NCBI GenBank assembly: GCA_964399035.1
Contig: CAYNPH010000034.1
Location: 42,944-106,943, forward strand
Length of the DNA: 64,000 nucleotides
Direction of reading: 5' to 3'
DNA from: WAOL01 sp964399035
GTDB taxonomy: Archaea; Thermoproteota; Thermoprotei_A; Sulfolobales; NBVN01
Position numbers and translations under genes: made by a program. Positions 35,991 to 44,154 of this stretch are shown here, piece after piece. The notes beneath the pieces were generated by a model. The model saw nothing but the letters and a program-made list of their open reading frames with translations. It did no database searches and had not been told where the DNA came from. Each line of letters opens with the position of its first letter. Positions within the stretch are counted from its first letter, which is position 1.

Positions 35991-36392
35991 TTAGTATCTG
36001 AATAAAAGCATCTGCTGGCTTAAGTACGGGTCAAGCTGGACGGCCCTCTCAAGCAGAGCGGACACGACCCTAAGGATGAAGCCCTGTCCTAAGCCTGAGT
36101 AATGGTTTAGCGTTAAGTTAGCCTCAACGATTAACGCGAATAACCTATCGTCTATGGCGCCTACCTCCAGCGCTTGAGCGGCTAAGTACGTGAGGTCTGA
36201 AGGAGGTCGAAAACCCCCTCCCTTAAGCAGTATTAGAGCCTGCAGTAACTTTCTCAGCACCTCCCCTAAGATCTCCCTCCAGTTGTCCTCCCTAACCTTA
36301 GACAGGAGGTCTACGGCCTCGTTGAACAGGCGTAGTGAATCCCCGTAGGATTTTAGATTCTTCGAAGCCCCACCACTTAGGCCTGTCTCCAT
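35991..36392 (-). CDS. Small helical protein of unknown function
   Basis: I do not recognise this 133-residue, mostly helical protein. It has a Gly/Ser-rich start, then Leu-rich helices (SLRLFNEAVDLLSKV, LRKLLQALILL) and ends in LSQQMLLFRY. No Cys and no membrane helix are present. It is 24 bases downstream of the hexuloisomerase gene on the same strand, so it is probably in that operon. HEPN-type or TPR-like helical bundles are possible, but nothing in the sequence proves either. Confidence 0.6.
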   Translation of the reverse strand: METGLSGGASKNLKSYGDSLRLFNEAVDLLSKVREDNWREILGEVLRKLLQALILLKGGGFRPPSDLTYLAAQALEVGAIDDRLFALIVEANLTLNHYSGLGQGFILRVVSALLERAVQLDPYLSQQMLLFRY

Positions 36393-36416
36393 GCCTGCCG
36401 GGTCCCCGCATCATTT

Positions 36417-37052
36417 TCATATTTCGATGTTGGCGTGCCTCTTTTTAAGATCCTCCTCGGTCTTCCCAAGCCTCATCATCAGCTCGGAGACCACGGAGTC
36501 TAGGATGACCATCGTGGTTATCTCGAAGAGCGTTCCGAGAGGTGCTAGGGGTTCGTAAATACCGATGAGCTGCCTAACGTTGTAGTCGTCCTCCAAACTC
36601 ACCTTAGTCCTGCCCGGTATCTGCACTATTAGGTCCGAAAGCTTCCCGAGGGGTGATTCGGGGAAGGTAGTTAGCGATACGACCGTCGCGCCGACAGACT
36701 TCGCTACCTCGGCCGCAGTAACAACTAACTTCGTACGTCCGGAACCGGATATCGCGATGACCACGTCGCCCGGGTGTAGGGCCGGGACTATTGTCTCTCC
36801 TAACACGTAAACGTTGAAGCCTAAGTGCATTAGCCTCATGGCGAATGCCCTGCCCACGAGGCCCGAGCGGCCGGCACCTATAACGAGAACCTTCTTGCCA
36901 TCGTTATACGCATTGACGAGAGTATCAACCAGTTGCTTTATCTCGCTATCCGATATACGATCTAAGGCATTCATAATGAATCTCGATATGGCAGCATACG
37001 ATTCCCTGAATACCTGCACCCAGTCCCTCCCTAACCACTGCCTCCTAAGCAT
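36417..37052 (-). CDS. hxlB: 6-phospho-3-hexuloisomerase (SIS domain)
   Basis: The 211-residue SIS-domain protein has LVIGAGRSGLVGRAFAMRL near 55, VIAISGSGRT near 97 and VVSLTTFPESPLG near 125, all features of PHI. It interconverts 3-hexulose-6-phosphate and fructose-6-phosphate. In archaea without a pentose phosphate pathway this supplies ribulose-5-phosphate in the reverse direction. The partner hexulose-phosphate synthase is not in the window. The ATG is close to a TTATTTAGA box, so the message may be leaderless. Confidence 0.85.
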   Translation of the reverse strand: MLRRQWLGRDWVQVFRESYAAISRFIMNALDRISDSEIKQLVDTLVNAYNDGKKVLVIGAGRSGLVGRAFAMRLMHLGFNVYVLGETIVPALHPGDVVIAISGSGRTKLVVTAAEVAKSVGATVVSLTTFPESPLGKLSDLIVQIPGRTKVSLEDDYNVRQLIGIYEPLAPLGTLFEITTMVILDSVVSELMMRLGKTEEDLKKRHANIEI

Positions 37053-37155
37053 ATAAGCTTAGCTTCTCTCTAAATAATGGGAGTGTTAACAAGCTCATTT
37101 TTAAGGAAGCTGGGAAACGGACTTCGTAGATGATGAGGGAGGTGATCTCGGATCG

Positions 37156-37878
37156 GTGACGAGCCCTAGGGGGTTTTCTGATGGTTTCCAGGGCCTTGTT
37201 AAGCTTGTGGAGGTGTTGTCCAAGAAGGGTAAGTGCCTCAGTCCTGATGATGAGGAGGTCCCTGCCGACGTAGTGAAGTCGTTCGACACGTTCTACACGG
37301 GTCTTGACGGTAAGTACTGCCTCAAGTCATTAGTTCCGGTAGCCCTTAAGGCGATGGAGCTCGGGGCAGATCCTTTCAGGGTTGCGGCCCTACTAGACTG
37401 GAGGGATTTCGAGGAATTAGTGCTAGAGTACTTGAGTAAGTCGGGGTTCGATGGGGTAAGGTCGGTCAGGCTCCGGAGCCGTAGGTTCGAGATCGACGTG
37501 CTGGCGGTTGACGCGGTGTCTGGTTACTCGTTAGCGATTGACTGCAAGCACTGGTCACCGGGTTACAGTAAATCGTGGAAGTTAAGAGAGATGGCGAGGT
37601 CGCACAGGGCTAAAGTGGAGTTAATGTGTCGTGAATGTGCGGAACTCAGAAAGGGAGCTAAGATCCTCGTTAAAGCTAGGTGGGTGGTGCCCGTAGTAGT
37701 GACCTTAACGGGGAGTGTGCGAGGATATGTCAATGGATCATTCATAGTCCCCATACATGCGTTTAGGGACTTCCTCCTCAACCTAGACTACTACGTTGGT
37801 GAACTCTCAGATTACGAGGGACGTATTAAGAACCCTTGCTGGGGAGCCCGCAGGGGTTTGCGAGTTAATGAAGCTTAG
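37156..37878 (+). CDS. PD-(D/E)XK restriction-endonuclease-like protein
   Basis: FEELVLEYLSKSGFDGV near residue 90 opens the fold. EIDVLAVD near 116 gives the active-site Asp and LAIDCKHW near 130 gives the DxK half, as in Mrr-type and archaeal Holliday-junction-like nucleases. The N-terminal 75 residues are unrecognised. The length is 240 residues. No methyltransferase is adjacent, so it need not be a restriction enzyme and may act in repair. Translation starts at GTG 37156. The frame opening at the upstream ATG ends at a stop immediately. Confidence 0.72.
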   Translation: MTSPRGFSDGFQGLVKLVEVLSKKGKCLSPDDEEVPADVVKSFDTFYTGLDGKYCLKSLVPVALKAMELGADPFRVAALLDWRDFEELVLEYLSKSGFDGVRSVRLRSRRFEIDVLAVDAVSGYSLAIDCKHWSPGYSKSWKLREMARSHRAKVELMCRECAELRKGAKILVKARWVVPVVVTLTGSVRGYVNGSFIVPIHAFRDFLLNLDYYVGELSDYEGRIKNPCWGARRGLRVNEA

Positions 37879-37925
37879 GCTAACGTTAAGGGTAGGGCTT
37901 GCTCTTATACCGCCCTACTGAGGGA

Positions 37926-38195
37926 TTAGCCAGTGCTGGTATTCGTTGCGGAGGTAGTTGTGGTCATGTTAACCACCGTGAATAGCTGGCTCGTTGTGTT
38001 GGTTGGGGTTGGCGATGTCGTCGTTGTTGAAGTGGTAGATGTTGTCTGAGTTAGTGGTGTGGGTGTTGATGTTGATTTGCTTGCCTTCTCTATCTGTAAA
38101 CCATACCAGCCTAACGCTATGGCTATCGCCATCAGCACGACGAGCACGAGTATACCGACCGCCGTGTTATCGTTCCCTTTTTTCCTTCTTGACAT
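37926..38195 (-). CDS. Small membrane-anchored Thr-rich surface protein
   Basis: The 89-residue protein has a charged start (MSRRKKGND) followed by one membrane helix at about 12-33. About 50 residues made mostly of Thr, Ser, Pro and Asn form a tail probably outside the cell and glycosylated. Such stalks occur in archaeal surface proteins. No functional domain is attached, so it may be a stand-alone stalk. It is convergent with the nuclease gene. Confidence 0.6.
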   Translation of the reverse strand: MSRRKKGNDNTAVGILVLVVLMAIAIALGWYGLQIEKASKSTSTPTPLTQTTSTTSTTTTSPTPTNTTSQLFTVVNMTTTTSATNTSTG

Positions 38196-38297
38196 TCCTT
38201 CTCAACCATTCACGTTATTGAGGCTACCTTATAAGTCATTGCGTTCCACCTGCAAATTAATTAACGCTACCGCTAGTGTAGGTGAGGGGCTAACTTA

Positions 38298-39473
38298 ATG
38301 CTGGATCCTGCGTACGTGGTGATGATAGCGATCATCGTTGCCGAGGTAGCGATATCGCTTGCAGTGATGCTGAGGCCTAGCATGGCGGAGAGGCTCAGGA
38401 AGCGCGGCGTTAACGTGATGCCGCTCATGATATTAGTTGATATGGGTAAGGTGCCTAGGTTCAAGCGATTAAGTGAGTCCCGTGCCTTTAGGGCGGGCGT
38501 TCTCATTGCTGGACTCGTGAACTTCGCCGCGGTTCTCGCGCTCTTCTACTGGCAGGTGCTCCCCGCGATATGCCGCATAGTATCCTCGCTATTCATCCGT
38601 GGTGCAGCGCAAGCCTCATCACCGTTCGTACCCATAATACCCGGCGTGACCATAGGTCTGAGGTCCTTCCTCTACATTCTCCTAGCCCTCTCAATTGGTG
38701 TCGCAGCGCATGAGCTGATGCACGCCATAGTAGCTTACGCTGAGGGCTGGCGCGTTGAGGCATGGGGGGTCGGCCTATTCATAATATTCCCGCTAGCTTA
38801 CGTGCGCCCGAGCGAGGAGGACTTCGAGAAGGCATCGCTTAAGGCGAAAGCCGCGGTCCTCACGGCTGGTGTGCTGGCAAACACGATCTTGTTCCTCATA
38901 GCTATGGGGTTAATGCCGATGGTGTCAGCGCAGATAACGACCGAGCTAACAATTGTTTCACTCGTAAATAACCCGGAGGCCCCCGCGGTTAAGGCCGGGC
39001 TACCGACACCAAGCATTATAGTCTCAATCAATGGGACTAGGATAAGCTCGATTCGGGAGCTACAGCAATTTCTAGCACCCATATACCCAAGGAACGCCAC
39101 GCTCGTGTTTGAAGTCGTTAGGGCGGAGATTATAAGAGGAGAAATAGTTAAGCCTGTAGAGAACCATACTGAAGCGTTCGTCGTTCATAAACCGGCGAAC
39201 GAGAAGTTAGGTATATACATCGCTGACCTGCCCTCCTGGAAGACACCCGCGTTAGCCCTCTATAGTGCTAGGTTCCTGTTCTGGTTAAGCATAGTTAATA
39301 TCTCCTTGAGCATGATTAACGCCGCACCTCTCTACATCTCGGATGGTGGCAGGCTTGTCAGTGAGGCTCTGAAAGGGCGGGCTCCATCATGGGTTAACCA
39401 CTTAATTCAAGGAGGAACCGCCGTAGCAACGATAGTGCTGTTAGTCATTGGCTTCCTTAACTTCCTGCATTAA
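38298..39473 (+). CDS. Site-2-protease-like membrane metalloprotease (M50)
   Basis: AAHELMHAIVAY near residue 137 is the HExxH zinc site within a membrane helix. NAAPLYISDGGR near 341 is the second motif with the third zinc ligand Asp. A PDZ-like domain lies between (about 220-295). The N-terminal 100 residues contain two helices. It is 391 residues with six or so membrane segments. Archaeal S2P relatives release membrane-bound regulators or clear signal peptides. Its 3' end overlaps the convergent aldolase gene by four bases. Confidence 0.85.
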   Translation: MLDPAYVVMIAIIVAEVAISLAVMLRPSMAERLRKRGVNVMPLMILVDMGKVPRFKRLSESRAFRAGVLIAGLVNFAAVLALFYWQVLPAICRIVSSLFIRGAAQASSPFVPIIPGVTIGLRSFLYILLALSIGVAAHELMHAIVAYAEGWRVEAWGVGLFIIFPLAYVRPSEEDFEKASLKAKAAVLTAGVLANTILFLIAMGLMPMVSAQITTELTIVSLVNNPEAPAVKAGLPTPSIIVSINGTRISSIRELQQFLAPIYPRNATLVFEVVRAEIIRGEIVKPVENHTEAFVVHKPANEKLGIYIADLPSWKTPALALYSARFLFWLSIVNISLSMINAAPLYISDGGRLVSEALKGRAPSWVNHLIQGGTAVATIVLLVIGFLNFLH

Positions 39474-40126
39474 GGTGCGGTCTTCCTGTACCTGCCCGTT
39501 CCCTGCATAAACTCTCTTCCAATCATCTTGGCCTTCTCGGAAGAGGTTATCACGTGCCTTAACGCTTCGGTCATGCAGATGTCGTTGAGGGCCTCAACAG
39601 CGTCTAATGCTTGGTAGAGGGTTCTAGCTGCGGCAACTACCCCGTGTCCAAGCAACACCACGACCCTACACTTCTTCACGGCATTCGCGACCGCCTTAGC
39701 GAGCTCCTCACTCCCAGGGGGTATGTAAGGGATCGTTGCGACACACTTCCCTATGGAGTAAGCCTCAATGTAGTCCTCTGGATTCACGTTTAATCCTGCA
39801 GAATATAACGCTAGCGTGAATGGATTGTGTGTATGCACTATGGCGTTGACCTCGGGAAGGGCCTGGTATATGTACTTATGCATCCTCCACTCCATAGATG
39901 CTTTCTTACCCGTCAACGATTTCTGGGGCTCCATGTCGAAGGGCACGTAAACCATGTCCTCCGGCGATAGCCTATGCTTTGGCACTTGGGAAGGCGTTAT
40001 GTAGAAGCCATCACCCCACCTGAAACTCGCGTTACCCCCTAACACGTTAATTAAGCCCCTAGCATGAGCTATACGCATGACGTCCGCCAGTATCTCAAGC
40101 AGACGACCTAATCTCTCATCCGACAT
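39470..40126 (-). CDS. Class II aldolase (FucA-like)
   Basis: GGNASFR near residue 28, AIVHTHNPFTLAL near 90 with the HxH zinc pair, and VVLLGHGVVAAA near 152 with a further His are the class II aldolase/adducin signature. From ATG 40126 the protein is 218 residues, normal for fuculose-phosphate aldolase relatives. GGAGGG lies nine bases before this ATG. The longer frame to 40204 would run into the SRP RNA gene, which also favours 40126. The sugar phosphate split is not known; in archaea some make dihydroxyacetone-phosphate from sugar or purine by-products. Confidence 0.85.
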   Translation of the reverse strand: MSDERLGRLLEILADVMRIAHARGLINVLGGNASFRWGDGFYITPSQVPKHRLSPEDMVYVPFDMEPQKSLTGKKASMEWRMHKYIYQALPEVNAIVHTHNPFTLALYSAGLNVNPEDYIEAYSIGKCVATIPYIPPGSEELAKAVANAVKKCRVVVLLGHGVVAAARTLYQALDAVEALNDICMTEALRHVITSSEKAKMIGREFMQGTGRYRKTAP

Positions 40127-40185
40127 TCTTGTTGCCCTCCAGAGGAGGTGATTCCAGAGCTTAAAGATAAGCCCTCCCATCAAGC

Positions 40186-40493
40186 GGCGCGGCCCCCCGC
40201 ACACCCACCGCCACCCCGCACACCGTACCCCCAGGCCGTCCTCCTCCCGTTGACCCGCGAACGTCGGCGTCAGGGGTTAGGTTGCTCCCTTCCGGGCCTG
40301 GCCAGGTTCCCCCTGCAAAGGCGGTTCACGCCTCCCCTCCGGGAGGCGCTCCGCCACCGCCGACCCCGCGGGGCGGGATTCACCGCTGGTCCTGGGACGG
40401 TGTGCGGGGAGCTAGTGAATGTGCGGGGTTACTGGCCCCGCTTTACGCCTTCGGCTACGGGGAGGCGGCGACCCTCCCAGCCCTACCCGCGCC
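40186..40493 (-). ncRNA. Signal recognition particle RNA (7S RNA)
   Basis: Read on the minus strand, the core CCAGGCCCGGAAGGGAGCA near 40285-40305 is the conserved SRP54-binding helix 8. A 5' domain with GGGAGGGTCGCCGCCTCCCC lies near 40455-40475. The ends pair: GGCGCGG at 40487-40493 with CCGCGCC at 40186-40192. The length of about 308 and very high G+C fit archaeal 7S RNA. A TATA box centred near 40520 predicts the same 5' end. It forms the scaffold for SRP19 and SRP54 and targets proteins to the membrane. Confidence 0.93.
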
Positions 40494-40513
40494 ATCAGTG
40501 ATTTACGTGTCAA

Positions 40514-40525
40514 GCCTAAATAAGG
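40514..40525 (-). promoter_or_regulatory. TATA box of the SRP RNA gene
   Basis: The minus strand reads CCTTATTTAGGC. Its centre is about 26 bases upstream of the predicted RNA start at 40493, the normal archaeal distance. Confidence 0.65.
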
Positions 40526-40596
40526 TAACGCACGGGGGATCTGAGGGGGATAACCTAGAAGTAGGGTGCTTTAGCTCCTCCTTTTTGCTGTGCTAT

Positions 40597-40932
40597 TTAC
40601 TCCTTGCGTAGAAGTATCTGGGCGACGCCGTTCTTGACCTTTATTGCGTAGCCTGAGGACTTAACCCGGGCTGGAAGCTCGATTCTCTTTCGGATGTGTC
40701 TACCCTTATACTTCAGCACTAGGTCTACGGATCTTGTCCTTATCCTCTCTATCGCGACGTCTCCGTCCTCTGAGCCACTAGCTTCTACAAGAACCTTTAT
40801 GAAGTCCCCGTAGTCACGTATTTCAAGCATGGGTTCGGATAGGACGAAGTGATGTAAACCCATGTCATCGTAGCTGAGGTCATCCCATACGTTACCGAAC
40901 ACGTCGTCGTCATTTCTTCTTTTTCTAGTCAT
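40597..40932 (-). CDS. Small heat-shock protein (Hsp20/alpha-crystallin)
   Basis: From ATG 40932 the protein is 111 residues with an acidic start and a beta-sandwich domain (MLEIRDYGDFIKVLVEASG, LVLKYKGRHIRKRIELPARV, GYAIKVKNGVAQILLRKE). The GVAQILL end matches the alpha-crystallin GxLxI-like strand. The usual C-terminal IxI tail is missing, which could limit oligomer size. GGGGAG six bases before ATG 40932 selects this start over 40950. It probably holds unfolding proteins. Confidence 0.78.
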   Translation of the reverse strand: MTRKRRNDDDVFGNVWDDLSYDDMGLHHFVLSEPMLEIRDYGDFIKVLVEASGSEDGDVAIERIRTRSVDLVLKYKGRHIRKRIELPARVKSSGYAIKVKNGVAQILLRKE

Positions 40933-41015
40933 TATCTCCCCGCACCTCAATACTTGCTTTACGCCGTATAAACCTTTACTTTCAGTATGGAGTCCCCCTA
41001 AAATACGAAAGTGAT

Positions 41016-41092
41016 ACGCTATGATGATTGAGGAATGTTTTTCCGATGGCGCTTCATGGTAATACCGTGATTATGTACTTTCACTGAACTCC
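41016..41092 (+). ncRNA. Weak C/D-box-like sRNA candidate
   Basis: A perfect C box ATGATGA (41021-41027), a C'-like GTGATTA (41067-41073) and a D box CTGA (41084-41087) ten bases later lie in a 200-base gap. D' is poor (CCGA at 41043-41046) and its distance to C' is too long. It is listed as a candidate only. Confidence 0.22.
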
Positions 41093-41149
41093 CTTAGGGG
41101 ACCCTAATACGTTTAAGGATCATCCAGAACTACAGCCGGGGATCAGGTG

Positions 41150-41995
41150 ATGGGAGATGAACTGCTCGAGGCGCTAAGGAACGCGGCGCTGGCTGCACTC
41201 AGGTATTTAAGGAGTGGTGAGTGCTCCTCTAAGGTTGTGGGGCGCGGTTCCTTCGGCGACGTAACAAAGGCGTTCGACAGGGAGGCCGAGGAGGCAGCAA
41301 TCAGGTCTTTGCGGAAGGATCTCAGGAATGTGTTGATAGTTAGTGAGGAAGTAGGTGTTATGAAGTTAGGGGACTCGCCAGAGCCGGAGTGGGTCGTGAT
41401 AATGGATCCTGTTGACGGAAGCACGAACTTTGATGCTGGCATACCGTGGACTGCCGTTGTCCTTGCCGCAGCACGGTGGAGGGATAGCGGGGTCAGGATA
41501 AGGGATATTGAGGCGGCAGTCGTGGCTGAGGTTTTCCGTGATGTTATCTACGAATTCAGCGTCGGTAGTGGAGTGAAAGTTAATGGAGAACCCGCACGTC
41601 GACGTAGTCCTCCAGCCAAGGTATTACTAGGGTATTTCGAGGTCCCTGAAGCTTACGGTGTTGTTCCCGAGTACTGGAGGGTTAGGGGCGGGCGCGCGGC
41701 ACTCAGGTCCCTAGGTAGCGCCGCACTGGACATCATCAGCGTTGGCTTAGGACGAGCTGAGGCATTCGTTGATGCTAGGGCTAAGCTTCGAAACGTCGAT
41801 GTCGCCGCATCCTTAAGGATAGTGCATGAGCTAGGATCCGTGGGAGGCCGATGTGCGGAGAGCGGCGTAGAAACAGCTATGGATATCAGGATCGACACCA
41901 TGGTTAAGGTGCCGTGCCTGATCGTCGGTTACGATGAGAGGTACTTCAACATGCTCGCTCATGCAGTGCAGAACTCATTTAGCCTTAAATCCTAA
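41150..41995 (+). CDS. Inositol monophosphatase / fructose-1,6-bisphosphatase family enzyme
   Basis: VSEEVG near residue 65 and IMDPVDGSTNFDAGIPW near 84-100 form the metal-binding core of the IMPase family. ASLRIVHELGSVGG near 225 provides the later Asp-containing region in altered form. Archaeal members often act on both inositol-1-phosphate and fructose-1,6-bisphosphate. The length from ATG 41150 is 281 residues. A TATA box (gtttaagg, 41111-41118) lies about 35 bases upstream. The late motif has no WDxAAG: RNVDVAAS near 222 is the nearest match, with Asp kept and Trp lost. Confidence 0.82.
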   Translation: MGDELLEALRNAALAALRYLRSGECSSKVVGRGSFGDVTKAFDREAEEAAIRSLRKDLRNVLIVSEEVGVMKLGDSPEPEWVVIMDPVDGSTNFDAGIPWTAVVLAAARWRDSGVRIRDIEAAVVAEVFRDVIYEFSVGSGVKVNGEPARRRSPPAKVLLGYFEVPEAYGVVPEYWRVRGGRAALRSLGSAALDIISVGLGRAEAFVDARAKLRNVDVAASLRIVHELGSVGGRCAESGVETAMDIRIDTMVKVPCLIVGYDERYFNMLAHAVQNSFSLKS

Positions 41996-42692
41996 TCTTC
42001 CCTGCCTCAACTAACCTGTTAATGGCTTCCTCAAAGCTCTCATTAGGTGCTAGGACGTACTTCAGGAAAACACCCGTTCGTCCGTGCTTATCCCTCCGCG
42101 TTAACACCCTAACCCTCTCCAGCACGGTCTCAACAGAGACGCCAAGCACCTTAGCTACGTAGCCCTCATACCCAATGACTGGGGCTTCCCTATGCCCTCC
42201 CGGTGTGGGCACTATGAGTATTAATGACTTGTTAACCCCCGGCACGCGCTTACCCGCACGAAGACCCTCGGTATCCAGGAGGCCGCCGAACCTGTAGAAC
42301 TCCCACTCACGCGTCCCGAGGTGACGTAAGGGAAATGAAACGGTCCTCAACCCCTGCGCGTCTAGTTCCACATATGCTTTAGGGGTCATCGCTGGTGTTG
42401 CTTGGACGACGTACCTGTTCATTAACGTAAGTCCCGCCCTCTCCAAGCAAAGCTCAACAAGGTAGGGCTGAACAACGTAGGGAATGACGACATCGACGTC
42501 GCTTCCCTTATCCACGTCTCCCCGCGCCACGGAGCCATGCACTATGGGTTTCAAGCCGCAGGAGGTCAACGCATCCATGATCCTTAATGCGTCATTCCTA
42601 AGCTCCCTTAGGATGCGCCACCGTGCCTCATCGTACAGTACCTCCCGGAACTCAGGGGTCCTCTCGACCTTATGCTTCGGCACCTTACCCAA
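41985..42692 (-). CDS. Predicted nucleotidyltransferase
   Basis: GSVARGDVDKGSDVDVVIP near residue 54 is the GS...DxD motif of the pol-beta nucleotidyltransferase fold. The protein has 235 residues with a C-terminal domain (about 165-235) that is helical and charged. Minimal transferases of this kind in archaea have unknown substrates; it is too large for a toxin-antitoxin MNT protein and lacks a HEPN partner. It overlaps the convergent IMPase gene by 11 bases and follows the methyltransferase gene by 13 bases on the same strand, so the two share an operon. Confidence 0.75.
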   Translation of the reverse strand: MGKVPKHKVERTPEFREVLYDEARWRILRELRNDALRIMDALTSCGLKPIVHGSVARGDVDKGSDVDVVIPYVVQPYLVELCLERAGLTLMNRYVVQATPAMTPKAYVELDAQGLRTVSFPLRHLGTREWEFYRFGGLLDTEGLRAGKRVPGVNKSLILIVPTPGGHREAPVIGYEGYVAKVLGVSVETVLERVRVLTRRDKHGRTGVFLKYVLAPNESFEEAINRLVEAGKIRI

Positions 42693-42705
42693 GGCTAAAA
42701 CCCGC

Positions 42706-44085
42706 TCACTTAACCCTTCTTAGGAGGGCGTAGAAGAAGCCTATGGTTGGGTGTTTGTGGGGCCAAGCACGCATGGTGCCCTTAAGGAAGCCTGGCTCGT
42801 AAGGGCCTCGAAGCTCAACTAACTCCAGCTTCGAACCCTCTTTCCTGAGTAACCTCTCAACAACGTCTTCGTCCTCCTCCTTGAGGGCGGAGCACGTCGT
42901 GTACAGTATGAGGCCTCCTGGCTTAACCAGCTTGAGCGCTGCCTTAAGCATCTCATACTGCAACTGGGCAAATTTAGGTACCTCCCCCTCCATGAGCCTC
43001 CAGCGCAGGTCAGGATTCTTCATTATAGTTCCGTCGGAGGTGCATGGGGCATCCACAAGTACCTTATCAGCAACGCCCTTACCAAGTATCGCGGGTGCCT
43101 TCCTAGCATCCTCCACATGTATGACGACGTTCCTCACACCTGTTCTTCTAAGTAATTCCTTCATCCTCCTTATCCTACGCCTATCGATGTCGAAGGCATG
43201 TATGACGCCCTCGTTCTGCATTAACTCCCCCATCAACTCAGTCTTACCTCCGGGCGCCGCCGCTAAATCAACCACGAACTCACCTGGCTTAGGGTCAAGT
43301 ATGTGGGGCGCTAACGCCGCCGCTTCCTCCTGGATCACGATTTTCCCATCCTTAAATAACTCCGAGGCGTCGAAGTTGTAGGGCCCTTCGAATCTAAGCA
43401 CTGTCGGCACCACACGGGAAACCTCCACCTTAATCCCTTCCTTCTCCAAGGCGCTAACCACGTCATCCACGCTCGCCCTCAGCGTGTTGACCCTCACGCT
43501 TATCTTGGGCTTCCTGTTAAGGGCCTTGAAGTATTCCTCCGCCTCCCGCATTCCGAGTAACTCGCTGATCCTCTTAACGTACCATAGTGGTAGCATGTAC
43601 TTGAACATGAGCTCCTCCTCACGGTTCCTAGGCCTCGGCTTATGCTTCCTTAACTCCCACGACACGTCCCAGAACCACATACCCACGAAGGGATGTGACC
43701 TAGTAGAGAGGTACGCCGATATTCGTCTCCGCACCTCATGCGGGTTCTCGTACCTGACGGAGCCCCTGCTGAAGACCTCAAGCTCCGTGAAGACACGTAA
43801 GGCGGCTCTTAGGTGGGGATCCAGAAGCAGCACATTCTTAACGCCGGTAACCTCCCTAACAACAATGTCGAGGATCCCCTGCCTCGCCATGATCCTATAA
43901 AATATGGCGGTTAATGGGGGATCCTTACGCTTACCGAGTATACCGAACTTCCTGAACACGTCCCGCTTCGCCTGCTGAGAAGGCTTTATCTCCTCAGCTT
44001 TCTTAACCGCCTCAACCAGCGCTAGGACGTCCCTCCACCCCAGCAGCACAGGCTCCTTCCTCCTTGCCCTTCCCGAGCTCCTCAC
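42706..44085 (-). CDS. RNA (cytosine-5)-methyltransferase, NOL1/NOP2/Sun family
   Basis: VVDLAAAPGGKTELMGELM near residue 268 is the SAM site. VLVDAPCTSDGTI near 345 (motif IV Cys) and LILYTTCSALKEED near 398 (motif VI catalytic Cys) are the two-Cys signature of m5C RNA methylases. RVNTLRASVDDV near 180 is the preceding N1 region. The N-terminal 130 residues resemble the NusB-like domain of archaeal relatives. From GTG 44085 the length is 459. Upstream codons to 44139 lack a ribosome site and look non-coding. The target, rRNA or tRNA, is unknown. Confidence 0.85.
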   Translation of the reverse strand: MRSSGRARRKEPVLLGWRDVLALVEAVKKAEEIKPSQQAKRDVFRKFGILGKRKDPPLTAIFYRIMARQGILDIVVREVTGVKNVLLLDPHLRAALRVFTELEVFSRGSVRYENPHEVRRRISAYLSTRSHPFVGMWFWDVSWELRKHKPRPRNREEELMFKYMLPLWYVKRISELLGMREAEEYFKALNRKPKISVRVNTLRASVDDVVSALEKEGIKVEVSRVVPTVLRFEGPYNFDASELFKDGKIVIQEEAAALAPHILDPKPGEFVVDLAAAPGGKTELMGELMQNEGVIHAFDIDRRRIRRMKELLRRTGVRNVVIHVEDARKAPAILGKGVADKVLVDAPCTSDGTIMKNPDLRWRLMEGEVPKFAQLQYEMLKAALKLVKPGGLILYTTCSALKEEDEDVVERLLRKEGSKLELVELRGPYEPGFLKGTMRAWPHKHPTIGFFYALLRRVK

Positions 44086-44154
44086 ACCACCGCACCTGCG
44101 TTCAGTAAGTACTCCAAGGATAATTAGCATGCACGCCACGTACTACGTCAGTAC

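Noticed and set aside
40127..40204. Longer N-terminus for the aldolase
   Set aside because: It would overlap the SRP RNA 3' end and lies upstream of a good ribosome site at ATG 40126.
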